This document shows, piece after piece, positions 1 through 11,555 of a DNA stretch of 26,073 nt. Under the pieces are notes generated by a model. That model did not search any database. It saw nothing but the letters and a program-made list of their open reading frames with translations, and was not told the origin of the DNA. The stretch spans positions 1-26,073 of the forward strand of contig QXVZ01013977.1 of NCBI GenBank assembly GCA_008931825.1. The letters run 5' to 3'. The stretch comes from Phallusia fumigata. Taxonomy: Eukaryota > Chordata > Ascidiacea > Phlebobranchia > Ascidiidae. The position numbers and the translations under genes are program-made. Numbering within the stretch: position 1 is the first letter of the stretch; each line of letters opens with the position of its first letter.

Positions 1-86
1 TTACGTTGTAAACCAATCAAGTTCATTTACTATGTTTTAATTGTGATATCACAAATCCTTTACCAAAAATATACTGACCCAATTAG

Positions 87-3000
87 TTCTTCAAAGCGAC
101 ATGCTTTATTCATCAATCGTTTAAAAACTATTTGGGCCAATATTTTTGGCAAAAATTATGAACAGATCCATGTTTGGGGTTCCAAATCCTTTAATTTTAT
201 TAAATTTTGCGATAACGTGAGGTGATAATAAGTCAGCGTTGTCAACTGGTATGTATTTGTACACCATTTTCAATTGGTATTTTTCAGAGCGTCTGTAAAC
301 ATGTGTTTGATTAGTAGGTCTATAGCGGAAACAACTGGTATAATTTTGGCATATTTTGATGGAAAATATACCTGAGCCCAGGAACACAAATGTTAAAGTT
401 TACTCGCGGGCCACTTAAAAAACCTCAAGGGCGCCAAGGGACCGCGGTCTGCGGGTTTGGCAGCCCTATTGGCAATTGTAGCCAGTTCAAAGGCGTTGCG
501 TCTGCGGTTTTCAACAAACAACCAACCGCTACCCAGCTTTAACCCCCTTTGCTGTCAGGATAGCACAGTTTTTGAGTTTTGCGAATGCCATTTTTTGAAA
601 TGCAGAATCTATTGGGACTAAAAAATATCAGTGCCGGCAAGTATGGCAATACCCGTGAAACACCAGTTTAGTTTAGTTTATTTTTGCACAATGATTCAGT
701 GACGATATTAAGAAGTGTGACAATGAAAGTGCAGGACAGCGAAGGACCTTGCGGTTATTTAGTCAGCCACCCCAAAAACAAGCAACTTTAGGCAAGCAAA
801 ACCGGTGACTGCGAAAAACAACGAAAGGTATGAAATGCACGAAAAAATGGAAAAGCAATTTTGCGGGGAAACTGCGAAAAGCACTAAAATAAATAAATAA
901 ATAAATCCATCAAACAAAAAAATTGAAAAAAAGACATTTTTTTATCAGCTAGTATTTTTTCCTTTAGGCGAGTGACGTCATGCTATCGCACGTCCCAACC
1001 GATGCTGATGTCAATGAATTTGAAGCAAAGTCGTTCTTGAAGTATCATTCTGCTAACGGATTCCTTACCAAATATGGATCATCTCTGCGAAATCTCTTCA
1101 AAGATTACGCTCCTTTAGAGAGTTTGGATATTGTTGGTAATGAAGATCTAACCCTATTTTGGGAATCGGAAGTGTAAAATATTTATTAAAAAATAAAATA
1201 TGGAAGGAAAGCGGGTTGTCATTAACTCACATCTTTTTTAAAAACCAATATAGCAGAGACCAAAGATGTATTGGACTTTAAATCCAAATACTCAAGACCT
1301 TTCACCTAATTCATTCTGAGATTTTAAAGTGCAATAAATACATACATATGTTTTAGTGAAAATGGTTTTATAGGTTTGTTTTCGATTTGCTGCATGTAGT
1401 TTGGAATTATTAGTAAAAAATAAAAGTTTTATATCTGTTTTTTGGTTTGCTGCATGGAGTTTGCAATAACTCATGGATTTCTTGTTCATTTAGGTTTGGA
1501 CGCGAAGATGCTTTCTGTGATGCAAAAGAATATTTCGCCGTCGTCCATCTTCAACAACTGGTACAACTACAGTTTTAATCCCTTGACTTCAACCGCCTAT
1601 ACTAATCAATCCATTTCGGACCTTGGAAATCAGGTAAGAGAACTAAGCAACGACGAGAAACGTTTTATATATCAATGTCAATTAACGCAATTTATCGTAT
1701 TTATACGATAATGTCGTCTTCCGAGTTTTTGTTTCCGTAACTCTCATTATGCATAGCAAAATAAACCACAGCTTGTTCTTCATGCGATGAGAAAACTTTA
1801 TTCATTTATTTGGCAGGTGTTTTTTCGAATGAACGACGACCCATACCGGGAAATGACGTATGGACGCTCGTACACGTAAGAAAAGCAGTTGTTAAAGGGA
1901 CTGAACGCCGTATTAAAACATGGCCCTATTTAAAGAAATGTGTTTATTAGATTTAAACGCGCGTCCAGTTCGCCGAAGATGGTCTATGTATTGTACTATT
2001 TTTGCTTCCAATTTCAAATGTCGGCTTCCTTTCTGGCAAAACAATTCCCCTAAAAAAGGGTAATATCGTATCGTACTATATTCCTGGTCTAACAACCGCC
2101 TTTGTTTGTGTTTGTAGCGACGGGAAAACATATCACATCACCAGTGCGGCCGGTCAACCATTCGCAACTTTGGCGACTGTATCCAATCTCGACGGTTACC
2201 CTTCCAAGTTTAGCATGAAGGTGATACAAACACAATCTTTTAGCAATGTGCCACCTAAAAAGCTACGTTTTCCTAATTATTTGGCAGCTTGCGCAAAGCA
2301 GAATCTTAACTTGTTATGCACAAGTAAATGGCCGTTAGAGTTTCCAAAAATACATCATTTCTGGGTTAAAACTATGGTCTAAAATCCGTTTAAGTTAAAA
2401 TATTGGTGCTAAAGTTTCATGCTCGGGAATTCGCAAAGGTTTTAATTAAAACTAACCAAAATTATTAAATTAACCGGGCAGTTGGTATATCAGTCAAAAC
2501 AACCCTGGAAATGGTTGGACACTATATGATGAGACCCGAATACATGAAAACATATGAGTGTGTTACTTGAAAAAACTAGTTTTGGTAAATCAAAATTTTT
2601 GTTTGGTAAACAGGTGTTTCTTACTAGGTGGTCTCCAGAGATGATAACGGAGGTGCATCGAATATTGTTTACAGAGCATCGATTAATCGCAAGGGATTTG
2701 CACTGTTTTATGAAGTTTTTCGAGCCCGTACAGGAAACGCCAAAATATTACCAGCTTTCGCTCTTTTCCGTATCAAATATGACGGGGTAAGTTTAAAAAA
2801 TTTGATCCACATAAGCGTTGAATTGATGGTGAAGGAAAGCTGTTAACGCGCACAAAAATATGTTCAAAATTAAAAAAAACTGTTTCTACCACTGTGACCT
2901 GGACTTTCGCAGTAAAAACAAAAATTTTACTGAATGAAGTGAAACGTATAGAAAAAAATTACAAATGTTGACGCCGTTTTCAAACATGCCCCTATTTGAA

Positions 3001-5065
3001 GAAATATTTTTACTAGATTTAAACGCGCGTCCAGTTCGCCGAAGATTGTCTATATTTTGTACTATTTTTTAGATTTAATTTGAAATTGTAATAAGAAAAC
3101 ATCTGGATTTTTATTTACTTGTTTACTGATATCTGACAAAAACTACATACAGATATAAAACGTCACACGCATAATTTTATTTTAGGTGATTTCGCATTCG
3201 AGTTCATATCCAAACATGTATCACAAAACTACAGGCAACGTCAGCACGTATGAGCTTCAAGTGAAAGGAGGAGTGAAGAACGTTATTATTGGCTACGTGT
3301 TGTTTGCCGAATGGTAATGCACAGTTTTTAAGATAGCACTTTTCTTCACTTTAAGAGTATTTCCAACAAGCACTGAGTATTTGCATCAAACAGAACAACT
3401 TGGTATTTTTTTAGCTTTGGAAGTTTTCCATCTTCATCCGAGATTCATACTTATTTCGAACAGACTATTGACGTGTTTGGTAAGTTTATTTATATGAGCC
3501 AATGGTTGTCCACATATAGCAGGAGCCCGCAAAGAAAAAATATCCTGCCCGCAACACATTTACAAACACCTTTAAGAGAAACTACCTTAAACGTGTTTTG
3601 TGTTTTTGTTGTGAACTGTTCTTACTTTCGTTTTCGTCAATCTATAGCTAAAAAAGAAGATAATCTGATCAAAATACAATATGCAAGTTTTAAAAACATC
3701 ACAAACAGTGAATGGAAAGGAATAGTAAGATACCTTGTTAATCTAGATTTTGGTCCAAAACCTGATTTAAAGTACCCATTCTTTTATTCTTGTTTTACAG
3801 CATCACCGCAGATTACGAACACCGCTCTAAAGCCACCTCCTGAAATATGGACGCCCGTAGTCTTGGTTAAGGGAGACATCGCGTATCCCAACCACAACGT
3901 CACCCCAGGCTCCCTGCAGTTTAGGGCTTACGACAAGTTTGGAGCACCATATGCTATGTGCCCTGGAGTACAGTAAGCGTCTATAAAATCCCTCAGAAGT
4001 TTTGTTTGTTTGTTTATTTTATCTTTATCCTCGGAGGGCGAAACACCGCCGCTGCGTTTGCAATAAGTCCGCATCGTCAAGATACCTGTCCCACTGTATT
4101 GTTTCGTTAAAACAATTTTTCGATTATTTTGCCTAATCGGGTCTCACTGGGCTGGAGCAATGTCGCTTAACCTTTTTGCTCAAGCAAACACAAGCAGCCG
4201 AGCTTAGAACCAACGACCTTACGAGGACGAGGCGGTTCCGCTAACCACCCGGCCGTCTTGGTTTCCTTTAAAGTTTGCATGACGGTTCGTTTCGGCTCTG
4301 TGCGTTTGAGCTTTCACAGCAGCCACAGCAAGACAGTACGTATCAACCAATTACAGTGCTATGTAATTTCTGTTTTACTTTATTTTCGACAGTGTCGGTT
4401 CAGGGGAAGATCCGGCGAAATTTTGCATCGGCTCAGCAAACACACAACTCACCAAACCGGAGAGGTGCGGTGATTTCGCAGGTAATAAATTTTGTCCATT
4501 CCGTTTGGGCAATATTCACCAACATAATAATGTAAAACAATTTTTATAATATATGTACATAATGTATGTGTGTTGGTACGTAAAGAGATAGCAGCGAAAG
4601 TACCCGAAGGTGGGCCACTGTACAGTCAAGAAAATTTTCCGAATTGGTTTGTGTTCAATAAAGCTATGGCAGAACTTTTGTATGCTTTAAACCATTTCTT
4701 AAAAAGGGTTCGCCAGAAATTGCTATTTGCTCAAAACGGCCAAATAAGTTTTTAACCGATAAAGTAACTAGGATTTTTAATGAAGGTTAAAGCAGGTTTA
4801 ACCTATTTTCCTTGGATTTGATACTTTGTTATACTTTGGTTTTGGTTGGCCGCACACAGCTGGTTCGGGAGCTCGGTTAAGCAGCAACAATTAGTTGTTT
4901 TTACTTATTTTTATCGGAACTATAAGCACTAATTTCACTTGATTTTTTACCAAAAGTTTGTTTTCAGCTTGGGAGACACTCAGAGATCACGTGTTCATCA
5001 ACAGGACAAATGACGCTGGATTCGTGAATGACCTTCATTCGACCATTCTCATTTTCACCCGTTAA
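87..5065 (+). CDS. Unrecognised multi-exon gene, 3' part
   Basis: I do not recognise the product. Eleven exons chain in phase: 87-216, 968-1136, 1494-1633, 1817-1875, 2118-2220, 2628-2786, 3186-3313, 3415-3479, 3801-3972, 4393-4481 and 4968-5065, the last ending in TAA. They give about 436 residues. Every junction has AG acceptors and GT donors, and the codon phases (0,1,0,2,0,0,2,1,2,1) agree throughout, which is strong evidence for a real gene. The first exon (87-216) is the least certain. With it, the gene probably starts left of the window; without it, ATG 980 could be the start. The protein has at least six N-x-S/T sequons (for example NIS, NYS, NVS, NVT, NRT), few cysteines, and beta-rich stretches such as YELQVKGGVKNVIIGYVLF. 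No membrane segment or signal peptide is visible in this part. A secreted or lumenal glycoprotein is possible but is inference. Confidence 0.7.
217..967 (+). other. Intron of the 5' gene, no coding signal
   Basis: A 751-base stretch lies between GTGAGG at 217 and the acceptor TTTAG ending at 967. It holds no convincing exon. A short TAAA microsatellite runs at about 887-905. A GC-rich patch at about 405-470 (gcgggcc, ccgcggtctgcgggtttggc) resembles the right end of the MITE at 17682-17869, which also contains tgcgggtttggc, so it may be a MITE fragment. No terminal repeat pair is visible. Confidence 0.45.
1905..2019. repeat. Intronic direct repeat, copy 1
   Basis: This roughly 115-bp block recurs at 2971-3086 with only scattered differences. 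A central 32-base part (1949-1980) is identical to 3015-3046. Both copies sit in introns of the same 5' gene. No terminal inverted repeats or poly(A) tail are visible, so it may be a local duplication or a short member of a dispersed family. Confidence 0.8.
2971..3086. repeat. Intronic direct repeat, copy 2
   Basis: This is the second copy of the block at 1905-2019, in the same orientation, within the intron 2787-3185. Both copies begin with acgccgt, share the identical core 3015-3046, and fade out near an aattt(c/g)aaat motif. Confidence 0.8.
4000..4261 (-). mobile_element. tRNA-derived SINE, minus strand
   Basis: Read on the minus strand, the element starts near 4261 with a tRNA-like head. 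An A-box-like TGGTTAGCGGAACCG lies at 4247-4233 and a B-box-like GGTTCTAAGCT at 4211-4201. A non-tRNA body follows, ending in an A-rich tail (AAATAAACAAACAAACAAAA, plus-strand 4000-4019). This is the layout of a tRNA-derived retroposon transcribed by RNA polymerase III. It lies inside intron 3973-4392 of the 5' gene, antisense to it. Target-site duplications are not clear. It is not a functional tRNA, because the anticodon arm and 3' acceptor stem do not fold convincingly. Confidence 0.75.
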
Positions 5066-5144
5066 CACCGATAATGATCTAGCTTTGGCTTTGTGTACAA
5101 ATCGCCGTCGTGCTTTTTTGTTAAAATCATAAACCTTTCTCTTC

Positions 5145-5150
5145 AATAAA
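5145..5150 (+). terminator. Poly(A) signal of the 5' gene
   Basis: AATAAA lies about 80 bases after the TAA at 5063-5065 and is followed by a GT/T-rich tract (about 5170-5200) as expected for a cleavage and polyadenylation region. This gives a short 3' UTR. Confidence 0.7.
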
Positions 5151-6690
5151 TCGCCCCGTGCATCAATTCGTAAACTTTTGTTTCTGTTGTTTTATCATTT
5201 GGATAAAATTGAGTCGATAAACAGTTTGCGAGTGTTTTTTAATTTTTTGTTTGATTTTTGTTCAAAGGAAATACGCTTGAATGGATAATGTTAAGAAAAT
5301 GTTGGATATGTCTTTACCATATGACTCGTTCATTAGCATAATTATTTTGTCGACATTTGGTTTGAATTTTTGAGAATTTAAATTTGGTCTTTTGTACTCC
5401 ACAGATAACAACAATGTGTTTACTTTCTTCGTTTTTGTTTCTCAGATTGTAGATTTTTGTTGCATTTGTTGTGAAATGTATGTCCCTATACTTTGATTAA
5501 TCACTTATCTGTAAATAAAAAGAATCTGTGTATAACCGCCAAAGCAATTTTTGCTGACGCCCAGAATTTGCGTTTCGCACTGTGCGGTTAAGATTGGAGA
5601 ATAACAGGTGGGGTGGTAATCAATCAGAAGAAATCAATCAAAATCAAAATGCGGAGTTGCGATCCCCATAAAGGAGGTATTTTATCCTTATTCAACACTT
5701 GTTTATTTAAAAATGGATATTTGGTTCAAAGGACTGTGTACCGATATACCCAACTGTATGTTTGAAAACCTGTGCACTTTTACAAGTGATAGACATAACA
5801 ACTTCAACATTGTAGAATTCAAGCCCTTTCTGCCAATTCTACCTTTCAGTTTTCAACTGGTAGAATGAGTGCGGTCAGATTTAACATGTACTTTATTCAC
5901 AATCCGAAGTTTCGAATGGTCACAAAAGTGATTTTAAAAAGGTTTAGCCGTACCTCAGTCAAATAGAATAACAGTTACGGTTCCAACCACAATTCAAACG
6001 TATAAAATATAAACGTAAACTATAACTCGTAATTAACACAACACCCAGTTAAATACACTGCGACAGTATCAGATAAACTGAGGAAAACCAAAAGCACAAG
6101 GAAACAGTATTGTGAGTTATTACGTCACTATGAATTTATGTTGCAATAGCCGTTGTGGCAGGAGAGATTTTATTGTTCAATTAGGGAGCGTTATTGTCCG
6201 TAACAACCATCTTACACAATATACAAGTAAAACAGTGCGGCGTTTAACATCGATCCACCGCATGCAGTCGTGCCCTTAACCTTTTAGCACCTCATAACCT
6301 TTCCAACTTTGCGCAGTTATTTGCGGTCTGGTATTTATTTTGGTGCTGTTGTGTCACTATAGGTTGTCCTTTATCAAGCTCAACTAAAAAACCGTTTTGC
6401 AAAAAAGGAAACAAACGTGCGTGAATGGTACTGATAATTCAAACTTTCTATAGTATTCGTAGACTAAGACATCAGCAGTCCTATGGCAGTCAGACATTTT
6501 GTTTGCGTTTCGGTTGACTCTGCGCAGACAAAGATCTGGCACCATTTTTTCTGCTGTTGCTTCGCGCATCAGTAAGTCCTGTCAGTTCAAGTGTTTGAAC
6601 AACCCTGCCTTTGCTTTGGCGGAGCAAATCAGTAAGTCAAGTAGCCGTTTGTGAACTGGTCAACTAAAGTCTGCAGAAGAATCTGTTTCA
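5151..6690. other. Intergenic region, 5' gene to SLC22 gene
   Basis: No coding exon is supportable here on either strand. It should contain the promoter and 5' UTR of the downstream transporter. A TATA-like tataaaatataa occurs near 6001-6012, but nothing ties it to a start site. Another AATAAA is absent close to the first, so the upstream transcript probably ends near 5170. Confidence 0.5.
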
Positions 6691-9600
6691 ATGTCTGAAA
6701 CTCAGGCCAAGCTGGGGAAATTCGGACGCTATCAGAAAAGATTATGCATAGTTCTTTTTATTGGTGCGTTGCCAAGCGCCTTTGTAACTTTTCAGTTTTT
6801 GATAACTCATCACCAGCCTTCGTATTATTGTATTCATGATGGATATTATTCTGAGGTAAGCTCTTTTTAAGCCAGCATAATTCCGTATTTAGGTCAGAAA
6901 TACCCAACAGCTAAGTTTTTAAGCTTTGTTTAACTGTTCGTGCAATAACAATACGTGGACAAAAAGTCGTGCATTAAAACAGTTGTTTTTATCACAGCAA
7001 GCAAAAAAGATTTTTAACTGACCTGCCATTTAAGTCTGATGTTTAAGACAAAAATACTAAATGCAACAATTGAAAAACGCTTGATCGCAAAAAGGCACAT
7101 TAAAAACAAACTCATGCGTGCATACTTTCGCTGTAAGCCAGGATGATTTGAAAGCTTTTAAACAAAATGCGGTACAAAGCAAACGCTCTATGCAAACATG
7201 TATTGCTGTTCCTTGCTCAAGCATCAGCTGTAATATGAAAGCAGCCCGGACCGCCGTCACAGAAACGTTGGGCCCGACTTTATTACTAGAAAACACTTCG
7301 GATTGGCTGAAGTGCAGGCAGTTAGTTATGAGGCCGAACGTCGTTACGTCTATAACGTTTCGAGTGTTTGAATTTCAAATTAATTCAATGCAAGTGGGTT
7401 GTTTGTTTAGTAACTAACAATTTTATGGTTGTGTTCAGGGCCGAGTTACAAAAGGGGCGCAGGCACTGCCCCCCCTAATAAAATAATTTCCACAGGATGT
7501 CTTTCCGGATCTTTCAAATAAAAAGCAACAACAGTTTACGTTGACTCGTCATAAAAGCGGGGAACCCCCCCTTTCACGTCTATCTTTTTTGTCTCGGGTT
7601 CCCCAAAAGTTTTAATACGGCCTGGTTGTGTTGCAGTCAAATAATATGACAAGCAGTCATGAAGGAACCAATGCTAGAAACACCTCTGCCTGGAGAAGCA
7701 GAAATGGTTCTGACAACGACCGTTGTGATGCGAGTGCAACGCAACCTATTCTGGAAGGTTGGCTGTTGGTTTGTATTCTAATTTAGCAATAAAATTGCAG
7801 ATAAACGCATTTTATTGCTCAAAGGCCACATACAGTTGTACACACAGATCACTACGCAGATAGCTTTAGGTTCTGACGACAAAAGTGCGACAATAGACCA
7901 TTAAGGCACCAAGCTAAATGGATAAATGTGCTTTCTAGCCCGGCAAGTTGGTTAATACTTTGTGTACTTTATTTCTAGGACATAACTTAACTTCTGGAGG
8001 CTGTGTGTTCTACAGCACCCACACATCAGTAGTTACAGAGGTACGTTTTTTTTGCAAGTTGTTTTACGCGCGCACGTCGATAAGTTTCAAATACATTCGT
8101 TCATAGCTGCACGAGTTTACATCCTAATTGCTTCAGAACAACTTTCTGCAAAATGACTGTTTGTGTTACAATTTGAATTACCCAGTGCCACTTTAACGAT
8201 TTAAACAGTGAAAAACAATATGCCATTTTTCATGATCTGTTTATTTCGGAACAAGCCCTACTACAGGTGTACTACTAACATGTTTTCATAGTACGATTTG
8301 GTTTGCAACAAAGCATGGGTGAAACCGTTCCTGGTTGCCATTTTTATGGTTGGGATGATGATCGGGGGTCAGTGCGGTGGTTCCCTGTCCGACAAGTGGG
8401 TAAACAGGAAATTTTAAAACAGTGATTTTCATCCTTTTTTGTTTTCACCCTTTGGTTAAAACTTATAAATCGTGGCATCCATAGCGGCGTACATGGTAGC
8501 TGCAAAAAGAAACAATGTATAGTGTGAACTTTTAGTTTGCATTTTATGTATAAGGCATAAGTATATTTTGGATATTTAGGGATATTTACCGATATACTTG
8601 GTAATACCTAAATTTTTTGAAAAACGTTTGATAATTTGGTCGCGGCATCCCGGTTATAAAACACTGATTTAAAAAGTGTTTCTTAACTGAAACATATTGG
8701 GTTAAAAAAAAACCTGATCTATCGTACTTTTATCTTGCAAATCTTTTTACAGGTTTGGTCGAAGGAAAATTTTGCTTTTCGCTAGCTTGTGGCAACTCAC
8801 CGCTAACTTTATTTCGAGTTTTGCCTGGGATGTACCTTCATACGGCGTCATGATATTTTTGAGCGGCCTGCCTTGTGCGGTATTGGCACAGGCGTCGACG
8901 TTAATTGGTTAGTATTCCTTTTTTTTCTTCAATACTTTCTTTATTGTGATGTTCGACTATTGATTTACTCGGGAAAAGGTATTACAAACTTAGGTTACAA
9001 GGCCGCTTCTCGATTCTCACATAATTATTCACATTGCTGACCTTTGGACCTTTAAACCCATTCAAACTTTTCCAATTTTCTTTTACCCTTTTCACCTATG
9101 TCACAAAGCAAACAATGCTCGCAAGCGTGTATTGCTACTACACGTCTGTTTTGGGCAAAATCCTTCACACAACTGAAGTTGCAGAATATGGTAGGACGAG
9201 TGATTCAAGCAGCAACTAAATTTGTCGAACAAGGTTTTCTGTGTCCAGTTGGTTATGCCTTTTTAGGGGATTCGGCAGCTAGATTTGAAGCTGCAAAACG
9301 TTTTGTGTTGCAAATTCTTTGGGACTGCTGAAAAATCTTACTTTCAAAACTGTCTAAAACACCATGGTTATTTTAGGATCTCTACAAACACATCGATAGC
9401 GTTGACTGCGCCAAGCTTGCTTAGAAACACGATTTAAACCGTTTTCCCACCCTCCTTTTTAATGAGTTTCTGCTCATACTAATCAATGCTTACTTCTACA
9501 GGTGCAGAATTAGTTCCTCCATCAAAACGTGGATTTACTTTCTTTTGCCTTGTAACGGGCTTTAGCGTTGGTTACATGGTGCTCCCTGTCACAGCCTATT

Positions 9601-11513
9601 TGATCCACGACTGGCGATGGTGGCTAAGGTTCAACTCCGCTGTTGGATGTCTAGTTTTGCCAACTGTCTGGTAAGACTTTCATTTTCATATTACCAATCG
9701 TTGTCTCAATATGTCAAGCCGGCGGCGAAAGCCATGGCACAAATACAACGTTGAACAAATTGAAAAAAATAAGTGTTTCACACAACTGTAGCGAATAGGT
9801 TGTAAGAAACCGTTATTCGATGACTTCACCTTTCACCAACTAGTTCTCGCACCTTTTCAGTACTTGCCGGAAATTTTTGTTCTCATGTTTAAATAACGAA
9901 CAGTTTTTGTTTGGATGTTATTGATATAATGCAGTATCTGTATAATTGGCCCAATGACTCAGCATCCTCGTACAGGCTCCCTTGGTGCAGGTGAAACTGT
10001 AAGGCTTTTTTTAACACGCAGTTTACTTGATGAAACACCGATTTGGCTGCTGGCTGCTGGAAAAACCGAAGAGGCAACAGCGCTGATGAAGAAGATTTCC
10101 AAGTACAACGGCGATAGCGACGACGCCAGCCCTCACGAGTTTGAAGTCTTTAAAACTGATTTAAAAGAAACTGCAAGCGTTTGGTCGACGATGGCCAGTT
10201 TAGCAAGGATGCCATCTCTGCTCGCAAGAATGTTAATCGTATTTTTTGCCTGGTGGGTTAAAGCCTAAGGCAGAGTTTACTTTTGTGTTTTTTTATTATT
10301 TTTAAACGAGGGATCAGCAACCTTTCCCAATCCGCGGGTCAAAACCAAGATCAGCAAGGTATTAGCGGGCCGTACTAATTTTCCACTCACAATTCCGTGC
10401 CCTCTACTGTTTATAATGTGAACAAAACTTGACTTCATGTTTTTCAGGTTATCTCATTATTTCGCTATAGATTAGTCCCAACAAAAGTAGTAACATTTAA
10501 AATGAAAACATAAAAGGACGAATTCGCACAAGTAAGCAATTTGTAAAGGGGCCTGGATGATTTGGCTTTGCTGACCGGATTTAGTAGGGTGTCGATCCCT
10601 GTATTAAACCATTAAGGATCATTTTGGCGCCAACGTTTGATTAATGCAATTCCGTTGCAGGCTGGTGGTTAATATGACGTACTACGCAATTGCATTAAAC
10701 AACGACAGTCTAAGCGGCGACTGGTTATGGAACATGTTCTTTGCTGGCCTGGTCGAGCTGGGTTCGGCGGTGGGTTTCGCTATCTGTTCTCAAGTAGCAG
10801 GACGGAGGAACGGCTACATTGCTTTGATGATTCTAACTACTTTTTCGCTGGCAACTACGCCGTTTGTTGCTATGGGTAAGATTGTACAACCCGACAACGA
10901 AACAACCTATAGTTTCTTTTAGACGCACATGCTGTGTTTCACAGTAACTTTATGTTTGTTTGCACATCAGCTAGGGGTGTAAACTCAGTTGAAAAATATA
11001 AAGTGAGATTCATCTTTTACTGCGCGATTTACATGCGCGTTTTGTTTAACTTGCCATGATGGTGTACAACCAAACTTTTACCAGCTGTAAAATTTGGTAT
11101 CAGGTCAGTATTACACATTACTTCATTGCAAACAGCCACGTTTTGTTTCTGTTCCAGTAACACAAGTTAGTTTTTGACCAGTTCCTTCACTTTTGTGTTG
11201 AGCAGTAAACGGGACAGCGGCTGTTGTGTTATCCATGGTAAGCAAATTCAACGTCACAATATGCTTTTCCATCATTTACGTTTACACCGGCGAGCTTTTC
11301 CCGACCCACGTGAGACACACGATCCTGGCCCTCTCTAGCGCCATCTCGCGGCTCGGCGGAATACTGGCCCCTTTTATTATCTACGCGGGTAACTTTTGCT
11401 TTAATATCTACGTAAATGTTTGAAAAATGTTGAAGTGCGCTTTACATTTTTTTAATTTATTTGCAGATGAAATCAGTGGGTCAATAGCGCCCTCAGTCNG
11501 CGAGATGAAATAG
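6691..11513 (+). CDS. SLC22-family organic ion transporter, C-end disrupted
   Basis: This is a plasma-membrane major facilitator transporter of organic cations, anions or carnitine (SLC22 type); the substrate cannot be read from sequence. Exons are 6691-6855, 7637-7757, 7979-8040, 8292-8395, 8753-8907, 9502-9670, 10022-10252, 10661-10875, 11206-11388 and 11467 onward, all in matching phase. The N-terminus KFGRYQ leads into helix 1 (about residues 18-38). A large extracellular loop (about 40-125) carries four N-glycosylation sequons and cysteines and ends in TEYDLVCNKAW. The MFS loop motif SDKFGRRK lies at 149-156. The second-half motif GELFPTHVR is at 436-444, followed by SRLGGILAPF. The usual PESPRWL is altered to DETPIWL at 262-268. 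About 479 residues are visible, where family members have about 550. At the N at 11499 the frame runs into xEMK and TAG, so helix 12 is missing. Confidence 0.92.
10309..10375. repeat. Possible hAT-like MITE end in SLC22 intron 7
   Basis: The stretch beginning gggatcagcaacctttccc followed by ccgcgggtc and gcgggccg resembles the end sequence common in hAT-type non-autonomous elements. No matching inverted end was found, so it is at best a fragment. Confidence 0.3.
11499..11499. other. Single N, sequence join inside last SLC22 exon
   Basis: The N falls directly after the codons for DEISGSIAPSV. In SLC22 proteins this is where the twelfth helix and a cytoplasmic tail follow. Instead the frame meets a stop four codons later (TAG 11511-11513). 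Another single N in this window (24680) sits at an unmerged contig overlap, so I read these Ns as contig joins. Sequence is probably missing here. Confidence 0.75.
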
Positions 11514-11549
11514 TGATTGACTGTTTAAAACCTAATAGCCATTACGTTC

Positions 11550-11555
11550 AATAAA
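11550..11555 (+). terminator. Probable poly(A) signal of the SLC22 gene
   Basis: AATAAA lies 36 bases after the TAG at 11511-11513 and about 50 after the N. It fits the end of a 3' UTR, which suggests that the real C-terminal tail and stop lie just before it and that only helix 12 sequence was lost at the join. Confidence 0.5.

Noticed and set aside
121..387. 88-codon minus-strand frame with protein-like composition
   Set aside because: The plus-strand exon 87-216 overlaps it and joins the downstream gene in phase. The minus frame has no supporting splice sites or partners.
4195..4261. A tRNA gene on the minus strand
   Set aside because: A- and B-box-like motifs are present, but the fold is incomplete and an A-rich-tailed body follows, so it is a SINE head.
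7057..7417. Open frames on both strands in the first SLC22 intron
   Set aside because: They lie between two exons that already join in phase and preserve the extracellular loop. No motif or splice logic supports them.
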